Assembly (NCBI RefSeq): GCF_025583945.1
Contig: NZ_JAOEGU010000011.1
Location: 47,078 to 111,077, forward strand
DNA length: 64,000 bases
Direction: 5' to 3'
DNA from: Methylobacter psychrophilus
Lineage (GTDB): Bacteria > Pseudomonadota > Gammaproteobacteria > Methylococcales > Methylomonadaceae
Shown here one piece after another: positions 1-8,958 of the stretch. Position 1 is the first letter of the stretch, and every line of letters starts with the position of its first letter. A program made the translations under genes and the position numbers. The notes under the pieces are model-generated. The model did not search any database. It saw nothing but the letters and a program-made list of their open reading frames with translations, and was not told where the DNA came from.

Positions 1-2498
1 ATGAAATCTTTTACGGCTTCGATAAATGCATCGCGCATTTCGCTTGCCATTTCTTTAAGTTGTTCCCAAGCCGCTATAGGGCCTTCGGTAATCAGCGTTT
101 TAACCAGTGTGAAGGTTTTTTCAATACCAGCCACAATCGGTTCGCCCATCACCGCTACCATGTGTTTGCGGATGTTCTGGTATGAAATACCGATCATCTG
201 GAGGGCAACACTGATGATGCCTTTAAAGTCCCAGGTTTGTGGCAATACCAGCCCTTCCAGTGATCCTGTCAGCCACTCAAACAAGGCATTTTTCAAGTGC
301 TTCAGGAAGTTTTTTCCGAAGTTCTTGAAGCCGGTAATGGCCGCATTTATGAGGTTCTTCACGAACTGGATGGGTTGGGTGAAGATGGCTTTGAGTATGG
401 CGGTGCCTTTGTTGATGATGGCTTCGATTTCCTGGAGCGAGTAGCCGAACTTCTCAAGAGCCCAAGTGAAGAATTTTTTTGCAGCCAGCAGTAGCAGTTT
501 ACCAAGTTTGGATAGCGCGCCCGACATGTCTTCCTTCATCTTCTCGATTTTTTGGTCAATGGCCTTGATGGCAGACTGCTGTTTTTCTGCCAACACTTTT
601 CCAAGATTCTGCTCTGTTTTCGCCACGAAGTTGTCTAAATCGGCGAGCTGAGTATTCATTTCTTTTTGGGCTTCGATGCCGATTGCTTTCAGACCAGGAC
701 CAAGATTATTAACGTGTACCTGGATTTCCATCCTGGCGCTGGCAAGTGCTTCCTTGCATTCCTTGATAACGAGTTTGTTAAAGAGAGTGATATCGCTGAC
801 TAACTTTTTGGTAGCGATCTCGAAGTTGCTGCGATTGCGTGCGAAGATGCCGCTTACTTCGGGTAAGTCGTCCATGCCCAGTAACCAGTCTTTTGCTTTT
901 CTGGCCCAGCCAAAGAAACCTGAGTAGCGCTGCTTCTTAAAAGCCGTTAGTTCCCGGTCAACATTGTTTTGGAATGCTTCTGTAGCCTTGGCGTTGTCGT
1001 CGTCGAACCATTTTTTTGAAGTCGTTTCGAGATCGGTGAGCTTTAGTTTTACTTTGAGCTGCGCAGCCATGTGGATGCTGTTGATCTTGATGGAGATTTC
1101 TTCGCGTTTTTTCTCAAGAGTGCTTTTGGTGCCTTTCTGCTTTTGTGCGGTAGTGCCAAGACCGGTTTTACGTTTGGCTTTTAACCCGTCGCGTGCTTGT
1201 TTTTCATTCTGCTTCAGATCCAGGTCGACCTTATTGCTAGTCTGCCGGGCGAATGTTTGAACGGCGAGTGGCTCGGTCTTTGATGACTTTTCCAAAGCCT
1301 TTTTTTCTTTATTGGCGGTAGCCAGGTCACCACTATCAACCATATCTAGCTGTTCTTGCGTAATACCTTCTTCCTTTAACTTGCCGTCAGCTTCCTTAGT
1401 GTAGTTGCTCAGGTCGGTATGTTCTTGCTGAAGCGGTGCAATTGTCCCTTGCCCGAGGTTCATAGCTGCGGTAGGTGGTGCAATTTCTTCCGGCGGTAAG
1501 GCTTCGGGCGTTTGTTCTGGAGGGGTGGGCGGCGGTGTAGTTTCCATTTCGGCAAAGGTGGAAACTACGGCATTTTTGTCGCCCAGCGCCACTGACATAA
1601 CATCTGCGCCCATGTGTTGGGCTTTTTTGTCGCGCTTAAAGTTGTCGACGTCTTCAATACTTTGGGGGATATTTTCTTTGAGCGATTCCTGCAGTTTTTG
1701 TTTAGCTTTGCTTTCATCGACAGCAGGTGCAGATTTGTCGCTTAACAGGCCCACCTGTTCCGTATTGCTTTTCGATTGTCCTTCGCTGGGCGGGATAATG
1801 ACAGCTTTTTCAGATTGCTGTAGTTTTTCGGTGGCATCGTCGTGTGTCTGCTCGTTTTGTTTCAAGCTTTGTAGTTGGCCGATACCTCCGGCCAGTACCG
1901 GGGTGCCTTTGGCGGCCAGGTATTGTGCGACTTTGCCCGAGCCTACCCCTTTGAGTAGCGCACTGATCGCACCTGCGGCCTTGGGTATGGTTTTGCCTTT
2001 TGCCCTGCCGATGCTTTTGCCTTTCGCGCCGGCTTTGGCTCTTGCTGTTTTCGCTTCCTTCTTCGCTGGTTGATTAATATTGGGTACGGGTTTTGGCGGG
2101 GAACCTTTTCCAAGTTGCTTCTCGGCAGTTTTTGCTTCAGCTTCAAGCCTGGAGGCTTGTTCAACCGTCATATCGGATGGCAATTCTACCATCTGGCCAT
2201 TGCTGGTGCGGTACATGCGTGTTCCGCTATCGCTTCCGGAGGAAGTCGGCGTCATGGCACGGGCAGTAGTTGGTAATAGGGTGCTAATTGGCCTCGGTGA
2301 CAGAATCGGACTGGAAGGCGGTTGTTCACCTTTGCTTTTGTCTCGTATAGTTGATTGCGAACCTGTACCGATAGATTCGGTTTGTTTTACCGGCGCGAAA
2401 AAATTACCCCCACCTGCTTTTGCAAAGAAAGGCTGGCTCGCCGTCTTGTTGGTAGCCGTCGAGGTGGTACTGGATGATTTTTCTGAACTCGCTTTCAT
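1..2498 (-). CDS. eCIS-associated large modular protein, candidate cargo carrier (3' end outside window)
   Basis: The minus-strand frame starting at ATG 2498 stays open for more than 830 codons to the left edge, so only the N-terminal part is visible. The first ~35 residues are Ser/Thr-rich and contain PFFAKAGGGNFFAP, which resembles the N-terminus of many DUF4157 proteins linked to extracellular contractile injection systems. Next comes a disordered Lys/Ala/Pro-rich stretch (residues ~60-350, including a PPPTPPEQTPE run), then charged helical, probably coiled-coil segments (~400-640), then amphipathic to hydrophobic helices toward the edge. No HEXXH motif appears in the visible part. It starts 27 bases after the tape-measure gene, as the last visible gene of the eCIS operon. 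A role as cargo or toxin carrier is inferred from position and layout. Any enzymatic C-terminus would lie outside the window. Confidence 0.72.
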   Translation of the reverse strand, partial: MKASSEKSSSTTSTATNKTASQPFFAKAGGGNFFAPVKQTESIGTGSQSTIRDKSKGEQPPSSPILSPRPISTLLPTTARAMTPTSSGSDSGTRMYRTSNGQMVELPSDMTVEQASRLEAEAKTAEKQLGKGSPPKPVPNINQPAKKEAKTARAKAGAKGKSIGRAKGKTIPKAAGAISALLKGVGSGKVAQYLAAKGTPVLAGGIGQLQSLKQNEQTHDDATEKLQQSEKAVIIPPSEGQSKSNTEQVGLLSDKSAPAVDESKAKQKLQESLKENIPQSIEDVDNFKRDKKAQHMGADVMSVALGDKNAVVSTFAEMETTPPPTPPEQTPEALPPEEIAPPTAAMNLGQGTIAPLQQEHTDLSNYTKEADGKLKEEGITQEQLDMVDSGDLATANKEKKALEKSSKTEPLAVQTFARQTSNKVDLDLKQNEKQARDGLKAKRKTGLGTTAQKQKGTKSTLEKKREEISIKINSIHMAAQLKVKLKLTDLETTSKKWFDDDNAKATEAFQNNVDRELTAFKKQRYSGFFGWARKAKDWLLGMDDLPEVSGIFARNRSNFEIATKKLVSDITLFNKLVIKECKEALASARMEIQVHVNNLGPGLKAIGIEAQKEMNTQLADLDNFVAKTEQNLGKVLAEKQQSAIKAIDQKIEKMKEDMSGALSKLGKLLLLAAKKFFTWALEKFGYSLQEIEAIINKGTAILKAIFTQPIQFVKNLINAAITGFKNFGKNFLKHLKNALFEWLTGSLEGLVLPQTWDFKGIISVALQMIGISYQNIRKHMVAVMGEPIVAGIEKTFTLVKTLITEGPIAAWEQLKEMASEMRDAFIEAVKDF

Positions 2499-2524
2499 GT
2501 CGCGCTTCCTGATTCATCAGTTAA

Positions 2525-4741
2525 TTAACTGGCCCATTCTACCCAAAGCATTCGTTGCATCCAGGGCAGTTGTATCATTGAAATGCCCCAAGGTAGATGA
2601 TTTAAAAGAATATCAACGGTTTTTGATTCAACCTGCAATAACCAATCGCCATCGTCACGCAGGGAAAGTTTTCCGAGCCTGAGGAGAAATGTTCCGCGTA
2701 AGCCATCAATACTGGTATTTCTCAATGCATCCCAATGTTGTATTACCGCTTCAAGCAGCGCTTCGGCTTCGGCTTTTTCGGCATCGGTTAACGCCATGTC
2801 AGATTCTATAGGTGTTTCCAAAGGCATATTACAGAGAATTTTTGATAGAATCAGTTCATATTCCGGCGCGACAGTCTGCCCGGTGACCATGAAATGGAGT
2901 AGACAAATAGCGCGTTCCGGCTGTAAAAGAAGGTCTTCGGTAACGAGACCTAATGCTTTCAAAAACTGAGGCAGGAAAGGGTGTAATAAAATCAGGCCGG
3001 CGTTTTCAATATAGATCCCTTCTTTGGCATCAATTAATGCGCTGGGTATTGATTCCGCTTTATTCACTGTAATTTCATATTGATTAACCGACTGCGTAAC
3101 GTTAAGCCAATGATGTTCTAATAGATTTTTCAAGGCTGTTTGTTGCGATATTGCGGGCAGACTTTGCCATGTTTCTCTGACCAGAGCATATGCTGTTAAC
3201 CTTTGATCTGATGGTTTAACAGCATAAATAATCTGCCAGAGATGGTGTTCAAACTGTTTTTTTATTAAGTCTGCGAGACTGGAGTTATTCAATACTTGCA
3301 AAACTGTTTGCGTCAGCTTTTGGTTTGCCAAGGAAAGCTTGGGTGGTTGTAGATCCGAAGCTGGAGTGGATCCCGGCCAATGGCGTTCCAATAGACTTGT
3401 CAATGCGGGTTGTTGCAATGTTGCAGGTAGGCTGTGCGATGTTTCCGTGACCAAAGTATATGCTGTTAAAGTTTGATCTGATGGTCTAACAGCAGAGATT
3501 ATCTGCCAGAGATGGTGTTCAAACTGATTTTTTATAAAGTCTGCAAGGCTGGAGTTATTCAATACTTGCAAAATTGTCTGCATCACCTTTTGGTTTGCCA
3601 GGGAAAGACTGTCAAATAAGGAAGGGGGAAGGTTGATGGCTGATGTCGATCCCGACCAATGGCGTTCCAATAAACTTGCTAATTCTGCTTGTTGTAATGT
3701 TACCGGTAGATTTTGCCATGTTTCTTTGACTAAAGTGTACTCTGTTAAAGTTTGATTTGTTGGTCTAACAGTAGAAATTGTCTGCCGGAGATAGTATTCA
3801 AACTGTTTTCTGGTAAAGGTGGCTAGATCAGCGTTATCGAGTGCTTGCAAAACTGTTTGTATCAGTTTCTGGTTTATCAAGAAAAACCAGGCCGGAGAAA
3901 GTTTGGAAGGCGCTATCGAACCCGGCCAATGACGCTCCAACAGGTTTGCCAGTTTCGCGGAGCTTGATAATGAAATTGGCAGTGTCTTTAAGCTCTCGGT
4001 AACCAGTTGATTGACTGTTATGGCTTTACCGGTTGCGATAAAGGCAAAAACGGTTTCCCAAAGTTGTTGGATAAACAGTTTTACATCAGCCGCTGGGGCA
4101 TCGGCGCTGTTCAGTATTGGCAAAATAGCTAGGATTGCCTTGCTGCTTTCTGAATCAAGTCGGGTAAGTAAAGTTTGTAAAAAATCAGCTGAAAATTGTC
4201 GAAGCAGACGTTTTCTGGGGATTACTACAGCAAGTACATTGCGTACCGTATTTTCAAGATACAAATAATTCCGGTCTGACTGATTCCATGAGACGAGCAA
4301 CATCGATTCTAAAGACTTGTCTTTGGGCAAATGAAAAGCCCAAGGTAAACGACCTGTTTGTAAAAAATAGATAAAGGCTTCATCGATAGTCTGATGGCTG
4401 GTCTTGCGTTGAACATTTTTTGTTTCGGCAACCAGTTGATCAACGCTAATGGTTATTTGTTCTTGAATTGTTTTTTCGACAGCTTTTGCAACGATATCAG
4501 CCAGATCCTGTTCCAAACTATCGATATTCAGAGTTCCGGCATCTATTTTCAGACGTTCGATGAACCAGTTCTCATCTGCGGGTACACAATGGTCAAATAC
4601 CCGTTCAAGGGCTGGCATTAGCCAATCCTGAGACAACCTCGACAAACGGTTTTGCAAAGCCAAAGCATCTGACTCCGTGCCGTTTACTTCGACATGAAGA
4701 TATTGTAGCCGAATGGTGTGTCTGACTGTATTTGGCGTCAT
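2525..4741 (-). CDS. Contractile injection system tape-measure protein
   Basis: A 738-residue protein that matches what I know of the contractile-injection-system tape-measure family (Afp14-like). That family sets tube length and fills the tube lumen. The N-terminus (residues ~5-100) carries the family signature: a beta segment, WLMPALERVFD, then a helix ending in AVEKTIQEQI. The C-terminal third (~565-738) has AGLILLHPFLPQFLKALGL and a terminal segment ending LPWMQRMLWVEW. Between them, residues 246-548 hold three full and one partial copy of a ~91-residue repeat. The ATG overlaps the stop of the upstream 1393-residue gene (ATGA), indicating translational coupling. The family call is strong. 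The effect of the repeats on particle length is inference. Confidence 0.88.
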   Translation of the reverse strand: MTPNTVRHTIRLQYLHVEVNGTESDALALQNRLSRLSQDWLMPALERVFDHCVPADENWFIERLKIDAGTLNIDSLEQDLADIVAKAVEKTIQEQITISVDQLVAETKNVQRKTSHQTIDEAFIYFLQTGRLPWAFHLPKDKSLESMLLVSWNQSDRNYLYLENTVRNVLAVVIPRKRLLRQFSADFLQTLLTRLDSESSKAILAILPILNSADAPAADVKLFIQQLWETVFAFIATGKAITVNQLVTESLKTLPISLSSSAKLANLLERHWPGSIAPSKLSPAWFFLINQKLIQTVLQALDNADLATFTRKQFEYYLRQTISTVRPTNQTLTEYTLVKETWQNLPVTLQQAELASLLERHWSGSTSAINLPPSLFDSLSLANQKVMQTILQVLNNSSLADFIKNQFEHHLWQIISAVRPSDQTLTAYTLVTETSHSLPATLQQPALTSLLERHWPGSTPASDLQPPKLSLANQKLTQTVLQVLNNSSLADLIKKQFEHHLWQIIYAVKPSDQRLTAYALVRETWQSLPAISQQTALKNLLEHHWLNVTQSVNQYEITVNKAESIPSALIDAKEGIYIENAGLILLHPFLPQFLKALGLVTEDLLLQPERAICLLHFMVTGQTVAPEYELILSKILCNMPLETPIESDMALTDAEKAEAEALLEAVIQHWDALRNTSIDGLRGTFLLRLGKLSLRDDGDWLLQVESKTVDILLNHLPWGISMIQLPWMQRMLWVEWAS
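3098..4006 (-). repeat. In-frame tandem repeat within tape-measure gene
   Basis: Units begin at about 4006, 3733, 3454 and 3184 (residues 246, 337, 430, 520). Each opens with LVxET...LP, continues with LLERHWxGS and NQK..QTxLQxL, and closes with QFEHHLWQII.AVxPSDQ. The periods are 91, 93 and 90 residues. The fourth unit is truncated after about 28 residues. Units 2 and 3 are the most alike, which suggests a recent duplication. Confidence 0.85.
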
Positions 4742-7700
4742 TGTGACTTAAGATCAATGGTGTCTTTAACCATAACTCTACATCCTTTTTCGGTAAAGGC
4801 GGTGAGCCGAACGAGTTTGGTTGTGAGTTCACTTTGGGTGAAAGTGAAACCGGCTTTTTGACCGTTTGATATCGGCGGGTTGCCATTCTGCACTTCCCAC
4901 AGATAAGCGACCGGTTTGTCGCTGCCCGAGGGCTCTACATTGAGGTTTGCCGTTAGTCCATCCACTTGCTGGCTTATTTTCAGCATTAAATCCGGCACTT
5001 TGGCACACAGTTTTTGAGATGGAGTTTCCGGATTGCACTTGTTGATTTTGGTTCCGTCGAATGCAGGAATTGTTACGTCCAACAGAATTTTTTCTCCTTC
5101 GGTACTAATGATAGTACTGGCAGTAGGCGTGACTGTTATAGTTGTTATTGGTTCCTGATGTGTGGCGATGCCAATAGGCCAACTCATTTGAAACTTGAAT
5201 TGCAGGCATTCAAAAGACTCAATCCACCAGATATCCATACTGTCCGGCTCTGTTGAGCCATATTCAAATTTTAGCCAATCGGGTCGGCCTGTTTTTTTAG
5301 TAATCAGCGAATTTATTTGTTTTGCAAAGCTCTCGCCGTCTCCGGCAAATTCCTGCAAAATACTCTGAACTTCTTCTGATAGGTCAATCGTGCTGCCTTG
5401 CGGAAATTCAAACGAAAAACTGATTCGGGATTTCAATTCTAAGGAGGTGGCGAATAGTGAGAAGCGGTAGCCACGTCGAACGGCGACACCATTGCAAGGC
5501 AAATCACAAGGTTTTTTGCCAACATACACCGTCGCAGTTGCATTGGCACTTCTGCCATAACTATCTTTTACGGTGTAGTTGATGATTATATCTTGGTTTT
5601 CAATAGTGCTATTAGGTGTATAAGTAATAGTTTGATCAGTATTAATAATAACCATGCCTTGCAATTTGTTCTCAAGCTCAGCTTTGGCTAGCGCCAATTC
5701 TGAACCTGCGTCGTTATCCAACACGTTGATGGTCACGGGCGTTTTGTATTCGGTCTTTGCCGTATCGGGTTCTGGTTGCAGTGGTATGCAAGTGTGTGTA
5801 AAAGTAAGTTCTTGCGCCGGACAGATGGAACTGTCGCCGATCATAATCTTTACAGTTTCCCCGCTGATAAAAGGACCTACTGAAATGAAATGAATGTTGG
5901 GAGCATCAGAAATAGTTGCTGTGACTTCCTTGCCATCAATGTTGAGCGGCAGTTTACCGTTGGTAACCTTGATTTTAACCGTATAAGTCTCATTCGAGTC
6001 ATTGCAAGCCGGTTTCCCTGATTCAAGACTGAAACGTGGAAAAATCTCAATTTCTTGTGGCAGTGAAACGCCGCCTTCAGCATCTCTAACGATGACTTTA
6101 TGCTTGCCTATACTCAGTTTAATCTGGTCGTCAGTTAGTAGTGTGTAGGTCAAATCGTCTATCTGGACTTCGCAAGGCGGTGTGCGATAGCTAAATTCAA
6201 AACGGACTACGGCTTTACCATCCTGACCTTGACATTCTGGATGCAAAACAAAAATTGGACGAGGCGGAGGTAATACAAACTGCACGGGAGGACAACTTGA
6301 GCAGCAACGATAAGGCAGAAAAAAATCGGCAATCACAACACGTTCGGGTATATCAAATATTTTGGGTATTACAAAGGAAGGCCTGGTAATACCCAAATTT
6401 GATAACGCCTCTTCCGGTAAATTAATACCCTGATTTTTAAGCGTATCGACAAGTATTTTCTGCTCGCCGGTGGTCAGTTTCAGGGTTGGTAGGCTAGCTA
6501 ATGAAGTTAGTCCTGTTTTGGTTAAGGCACTGATTTTCAATGCACCGTTGAGCTTGTTGGTAATGAAACTGCCTTTTCCTGCCAAATTAATTTCTGTTGA
6601 AGTTTCCTGATAAATCAGTACAAATGTACCGCCTTTGGATACGCCTGCCTTATGTTCAAGACCTGGATGTTTACGTACGTAGTTGCTAAAAAAAATGAGT
6701 TCTTCAATTTGTTTTTTCCGGCGTTCCAGTTCGGCTCCCAGCTCTTCCAGACGTTCTATCTGGCAGTTGTACAAAAGTTCATTTAACGCTTTGGATATTT
6801 GTTCTTTTTGTTCCGGGGTGATAATTGGATTTTGTTGAGGAGGTTGGTAGAGTTCGATGTCTTTCGAATAATCGACAATAGCTTTGTTTAATTTTTGGTA
6901 TTTGTTACTGATGCTTGCGTATTGCAAATCGCCGGCATTAGTCGGTAGTGAATTAGAAAAATCTACCAAGGCGCTAATTACATCGACTGGCTTGTTAATG
7001 ATCAGATTGTAGTCGGCGACAGAAAGTTTACCAATGTCGGAATTCTCATTGAAAAATTTCTGGACACTGTCTTTAAGTTTTATAGAGGTTATGGACGTAA
7101 CCGAGCTTTTGTTTATAGCCGTTGCTACGACCTTGCCCAGACTGCCTTCCGAGTTGGACAGGGAAGATAGCACATTTATTTTGGCGTTTAACTGAAGCGA
7201 AAGTTTATCGGTTAAAATTTTGCTGCTGGTTGACGAAGTTTTTACCGGAATTGGAATATTAGTGAACAGTTTTATTTTATCTTTTAACAGGCACTCCAGT
7301 TCCTTGGCCCAAATATCGTAAATTACCTGTAAATCATTACTTAAACAGCTCGATACTAACGGGTCTGAGGTCACAGGTTGAGGATGAGCATTGAGTGCAA
7401 TTACATCAAATGGTAGCCGGTAGAAAGTAATTTTTTCAAGTAAATCTGTTAGCACCTTCCGCCAATCCAAATTGATATGGCCTTCAATGCGAAAGAAATT
7501 ATAATCTTCCAGATCATAATTTAACGGCTGGACTGGTGTATTTATGTATCGGTGGTATTTCGTTTCAACATTGTAGCCCATGTTTTGGCTTGCACGGCCG
7601 ACTCTGGTTTTATGAAAATTCCATGCTGTCAGCAACAGTGAATTTTTACTTGGAGAATAGTAATACGGGATTGCTTTTTCCGAGAGTGGTGTCCTTCCCA

Positions 7701-8919
7701 GACAACTGGGAATGATTTTTACCGTTGATTTAGGTGTTGTCTCCAGGGCATTTTTCGGAAATTCAAATTGTTCCAGCATCAATTTAAGCCGCAGGAAAAG
7801 CTGTTGTACCTCGCTGCCCGTCATTTTTTGTTCTGTCAATGCCGGTGAGGGTCTAAAGTAGTGTCGGTGTATCTTGTGACCTGCAAAATTTTCTCCGTAG
7901 ATTTCCCCTAATTCCAGGTGGCGAGGAAATACCTCTGCCGGCGGACAGCACAAGGCCATAAAATCCAGTGCTTTCCAGCGAAACTCATCATAAGCTTGAA
8001 TGATGTCATCGAGAAAATCATAGAAATATTGCGAGTAAATAACGCTTTGCACTTTTTGGAGTGATTCATACCGGGTGTAAATAGCTGTCAATTGTTGTGA
8101 TAAATAGTAGTCCCCAGACAACTGGGTAAGTATTGGTTGAAAAGCAAGGTATGCTTCATCCAAAGCATTACCCACTGTACCAAAGAAATTTTTGGATAAA
8201 ATCTTCTGGTAAGCGGCAAAAATCGTTTGAGCATTCAGTTGACTATTCACCAGATTTCCAGCCAATAGATCAAGACGGGGCAGACGTAGATCAGGCAGAT
8301 CAAGTCGTGCGCTCAGATCGGGAAAAAAATCGCTCTGCGCTTTGGCCTTTTCAATAGTAGTCTTGATTGTTGTGTTTAGCATTTCCAGTGCTTTTAGATC
8401 AATTAGCAGCTTGCGCAAAGTGACGGTTACTTTTTTGCCTTTGTCATCACAGGACGAAGGACTGCAATTTTTTAGGTTTTCTTCCAGCAATTCCACGAAC
8501 AGCAGAACCACTTTATTGTCCAGGATGGCTTTGGCAAGCGGTATGCCTTTTGCGTAATCCTCATGCCCTTCGTCCAGCAATTCCAAAAGCGGAGAAGCTT
8601 CGTTGCCGGCATTCAGTAAAAGTGCATAACCATCTTCTTCCGGCACTTTATATGTTTGATATTTGTTGGCCACAAAATCTTCATTACCTACCATCGCCAG
8701 ATAACCCTCGGAGGTTACGCCGTAGCCTTTGCTCAGGGTAATAATTTTGTCCGAGTTCGTGACACTGATAGTTAATCCACAAACGACGCCAATGCCATGC
8801 AGAGTCGCTCTGGTCAGGCGACTTTGCTCGTCCAGGTAAATTTTCATACAGTTCAGGTGGTCGCTGGTTAGCACCTGGTTGGCTTCAAAAACCGGAAAGT
8901 CTATTTTAATGGGTATCAT
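4738..8919 (-). CDS. eCIS operon protein with Ig-like/PKD-like C-terminus, function unknown
   Basis: A 1393-residue protein. The N-terminus (PVFEANQVLTSDHLN, then a GIGVVCGL segment) is a type I associate with large accessory proteins of eCIS operons, though I cannot name a family. The middle (about 560-800) is helical with a Pro/Gln break. A Cys-rich patch follows near residue 870 (CCSSCPP). A VLDND-type Ig-like/cadherin-like domain lies near 1055-1140, and a PKD-like domain with YLWEVQNG at ~1330-1393. Such beta-sandwich domains are common in fibre, adhesin or surface-exposed parts. It sits between the second large baseplate gene and the tape measure, where Afp/PVC clusters carry the fibre gene. 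A host-contact or fibre-like role is inference. Confidence 0.7.
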   Translation of the reverse strand: MIPIKIDFPVFEANQVLTSDHLNCMKIYLDEQSRLTRATLHGIGVVCGLTISVTNSDKIITLSKGYGVTSEGYLAMVGNEDFVANKYQTYKVPEEDGYALLLNAGNEASPLLELLDEGHEDYAKGIPLAKAILDNKVVLLFVELLEENLKNCSPSSCDDKGKKVTVTLRKLLIDLKALEMLNTTIKTTIEKAKAQSDFFPDLSARLDLPDLRLPRLDLLAGNLVNSQLNAQTIFAAYQKILSKNFFGTVGNALDEAYLAFQPILTQLSGDYYLSQQLTAIYTRYESLQKVQSVIYSQYFYDFLDDIIQAYDEFRWKALDFMALCCPPAEVFPRHLELGEIYGENFAGHKIHRHYFRPSPALTEQKMTGSEVQQLFLRLKLMLEQFEFPKNALETTPKSTVKIIPSCLGRTPLSEKAIPYYYSPSKNSLLLTAWNFHKTRVGRASQNMGYNVETKYHRYINTPVQPLNYDLEDYNFFRIEGHINLDWRKVLTDLLEKITFYRLPFDVIALNAHPQPVTSDPLVSSCLSNDLQVIYDIWAKELECLLKDKIKLFTNIPIPVKTSSTSSKILTDKLSLQLNAKINVLSSLSNSEGSLGKVVATAINKSSVTSITSIKLKDSVQKFFNENSDIGKLSVADYNLIINKPVDVISALVDFSNSLPTNAGDLQYASISNKYQKLNKAIVDYSKDIELYQPPQQNPIITPEQKEQISKALNELLYNCQIERLEELGAELERRKKQIEELIFFSNYVRKHPGLEHKAGVSKGGTFVLIYQETSTEINLAGKGSFITNKLNGALKISALTKTGLTSLASLPTLKLTTGEQKILVDTLKNQGINLPEEALSNLGITRPSFVIPKIFDIPERVVIADFFLPYRCCSSCPPVQFVLPPPRPIFVLHPECQGQDGKAVVRFEFSYRTPPCEVQIDDLTYTLLTDDQIKLSIGKHKVIVRDAEGGVSLPQEIEIFPRFSLESGKPACNDSNETYTVKIKVTNGKLPLNIDGKEVTATISDAPNIHFISVGPFISGETVKIMIGDSSICPAQELTFTHTCIPLQPEPDTAKTEYKTPVTINVLDNDAGSELALAKAELENKLQGMVIINTDQTITYTPNSTIENQDIIINYTVKDSYGRSANATATVYVGKKPCDLPCNGVAVRRGYRFSLFATSLELKSRISFSFEFPQGSTIDLSEEVQSILQEFAGDGESFAKQINSLITKKTGRPDWLKFEYGSTEPDSMDIWWIESFECLQFKFQMSWPIGIATHQEPITTITVTPTASTIISTEGEKILLDVTIPAFDGTKINKCNPETPSQKLCAKVPDLMLKISQQVDGLTANLNVEPSGSDKPVAYLWEVQNGNPPISNGQKAGFTFTQSELTTKLVRLTAFTEKGCRVMVKDTIDLKSQ

Positions 8920-8958
8920 AACAGTACGTATTTAAGTGATTGAAGGGTTTTGGTTTTT

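Noticed and set aside
1..2073. Several plus-strand reading frames of 60-180 codons
   Set aside because: They lie opposite the long uninterrupted minus-strand frame 2498 to 1, which has the eCIS-like N-terminus and operon position. The plus-strand products have no family resemblance.
1943..2164. Minus-strand 73-codon frame rich in Lys/Arg/Pro
   Set aside because: It is a different frame within the large modular gene and reflects that gene's low-complexity Lys-rich stretch.
1..2498. DUF4157 metallopeptidase call for the left-edge protein
   Set aside because: The N-terminal motif is similar, but no HEXXH appears in the visible 830 residues, so the domain cannot be claimed.
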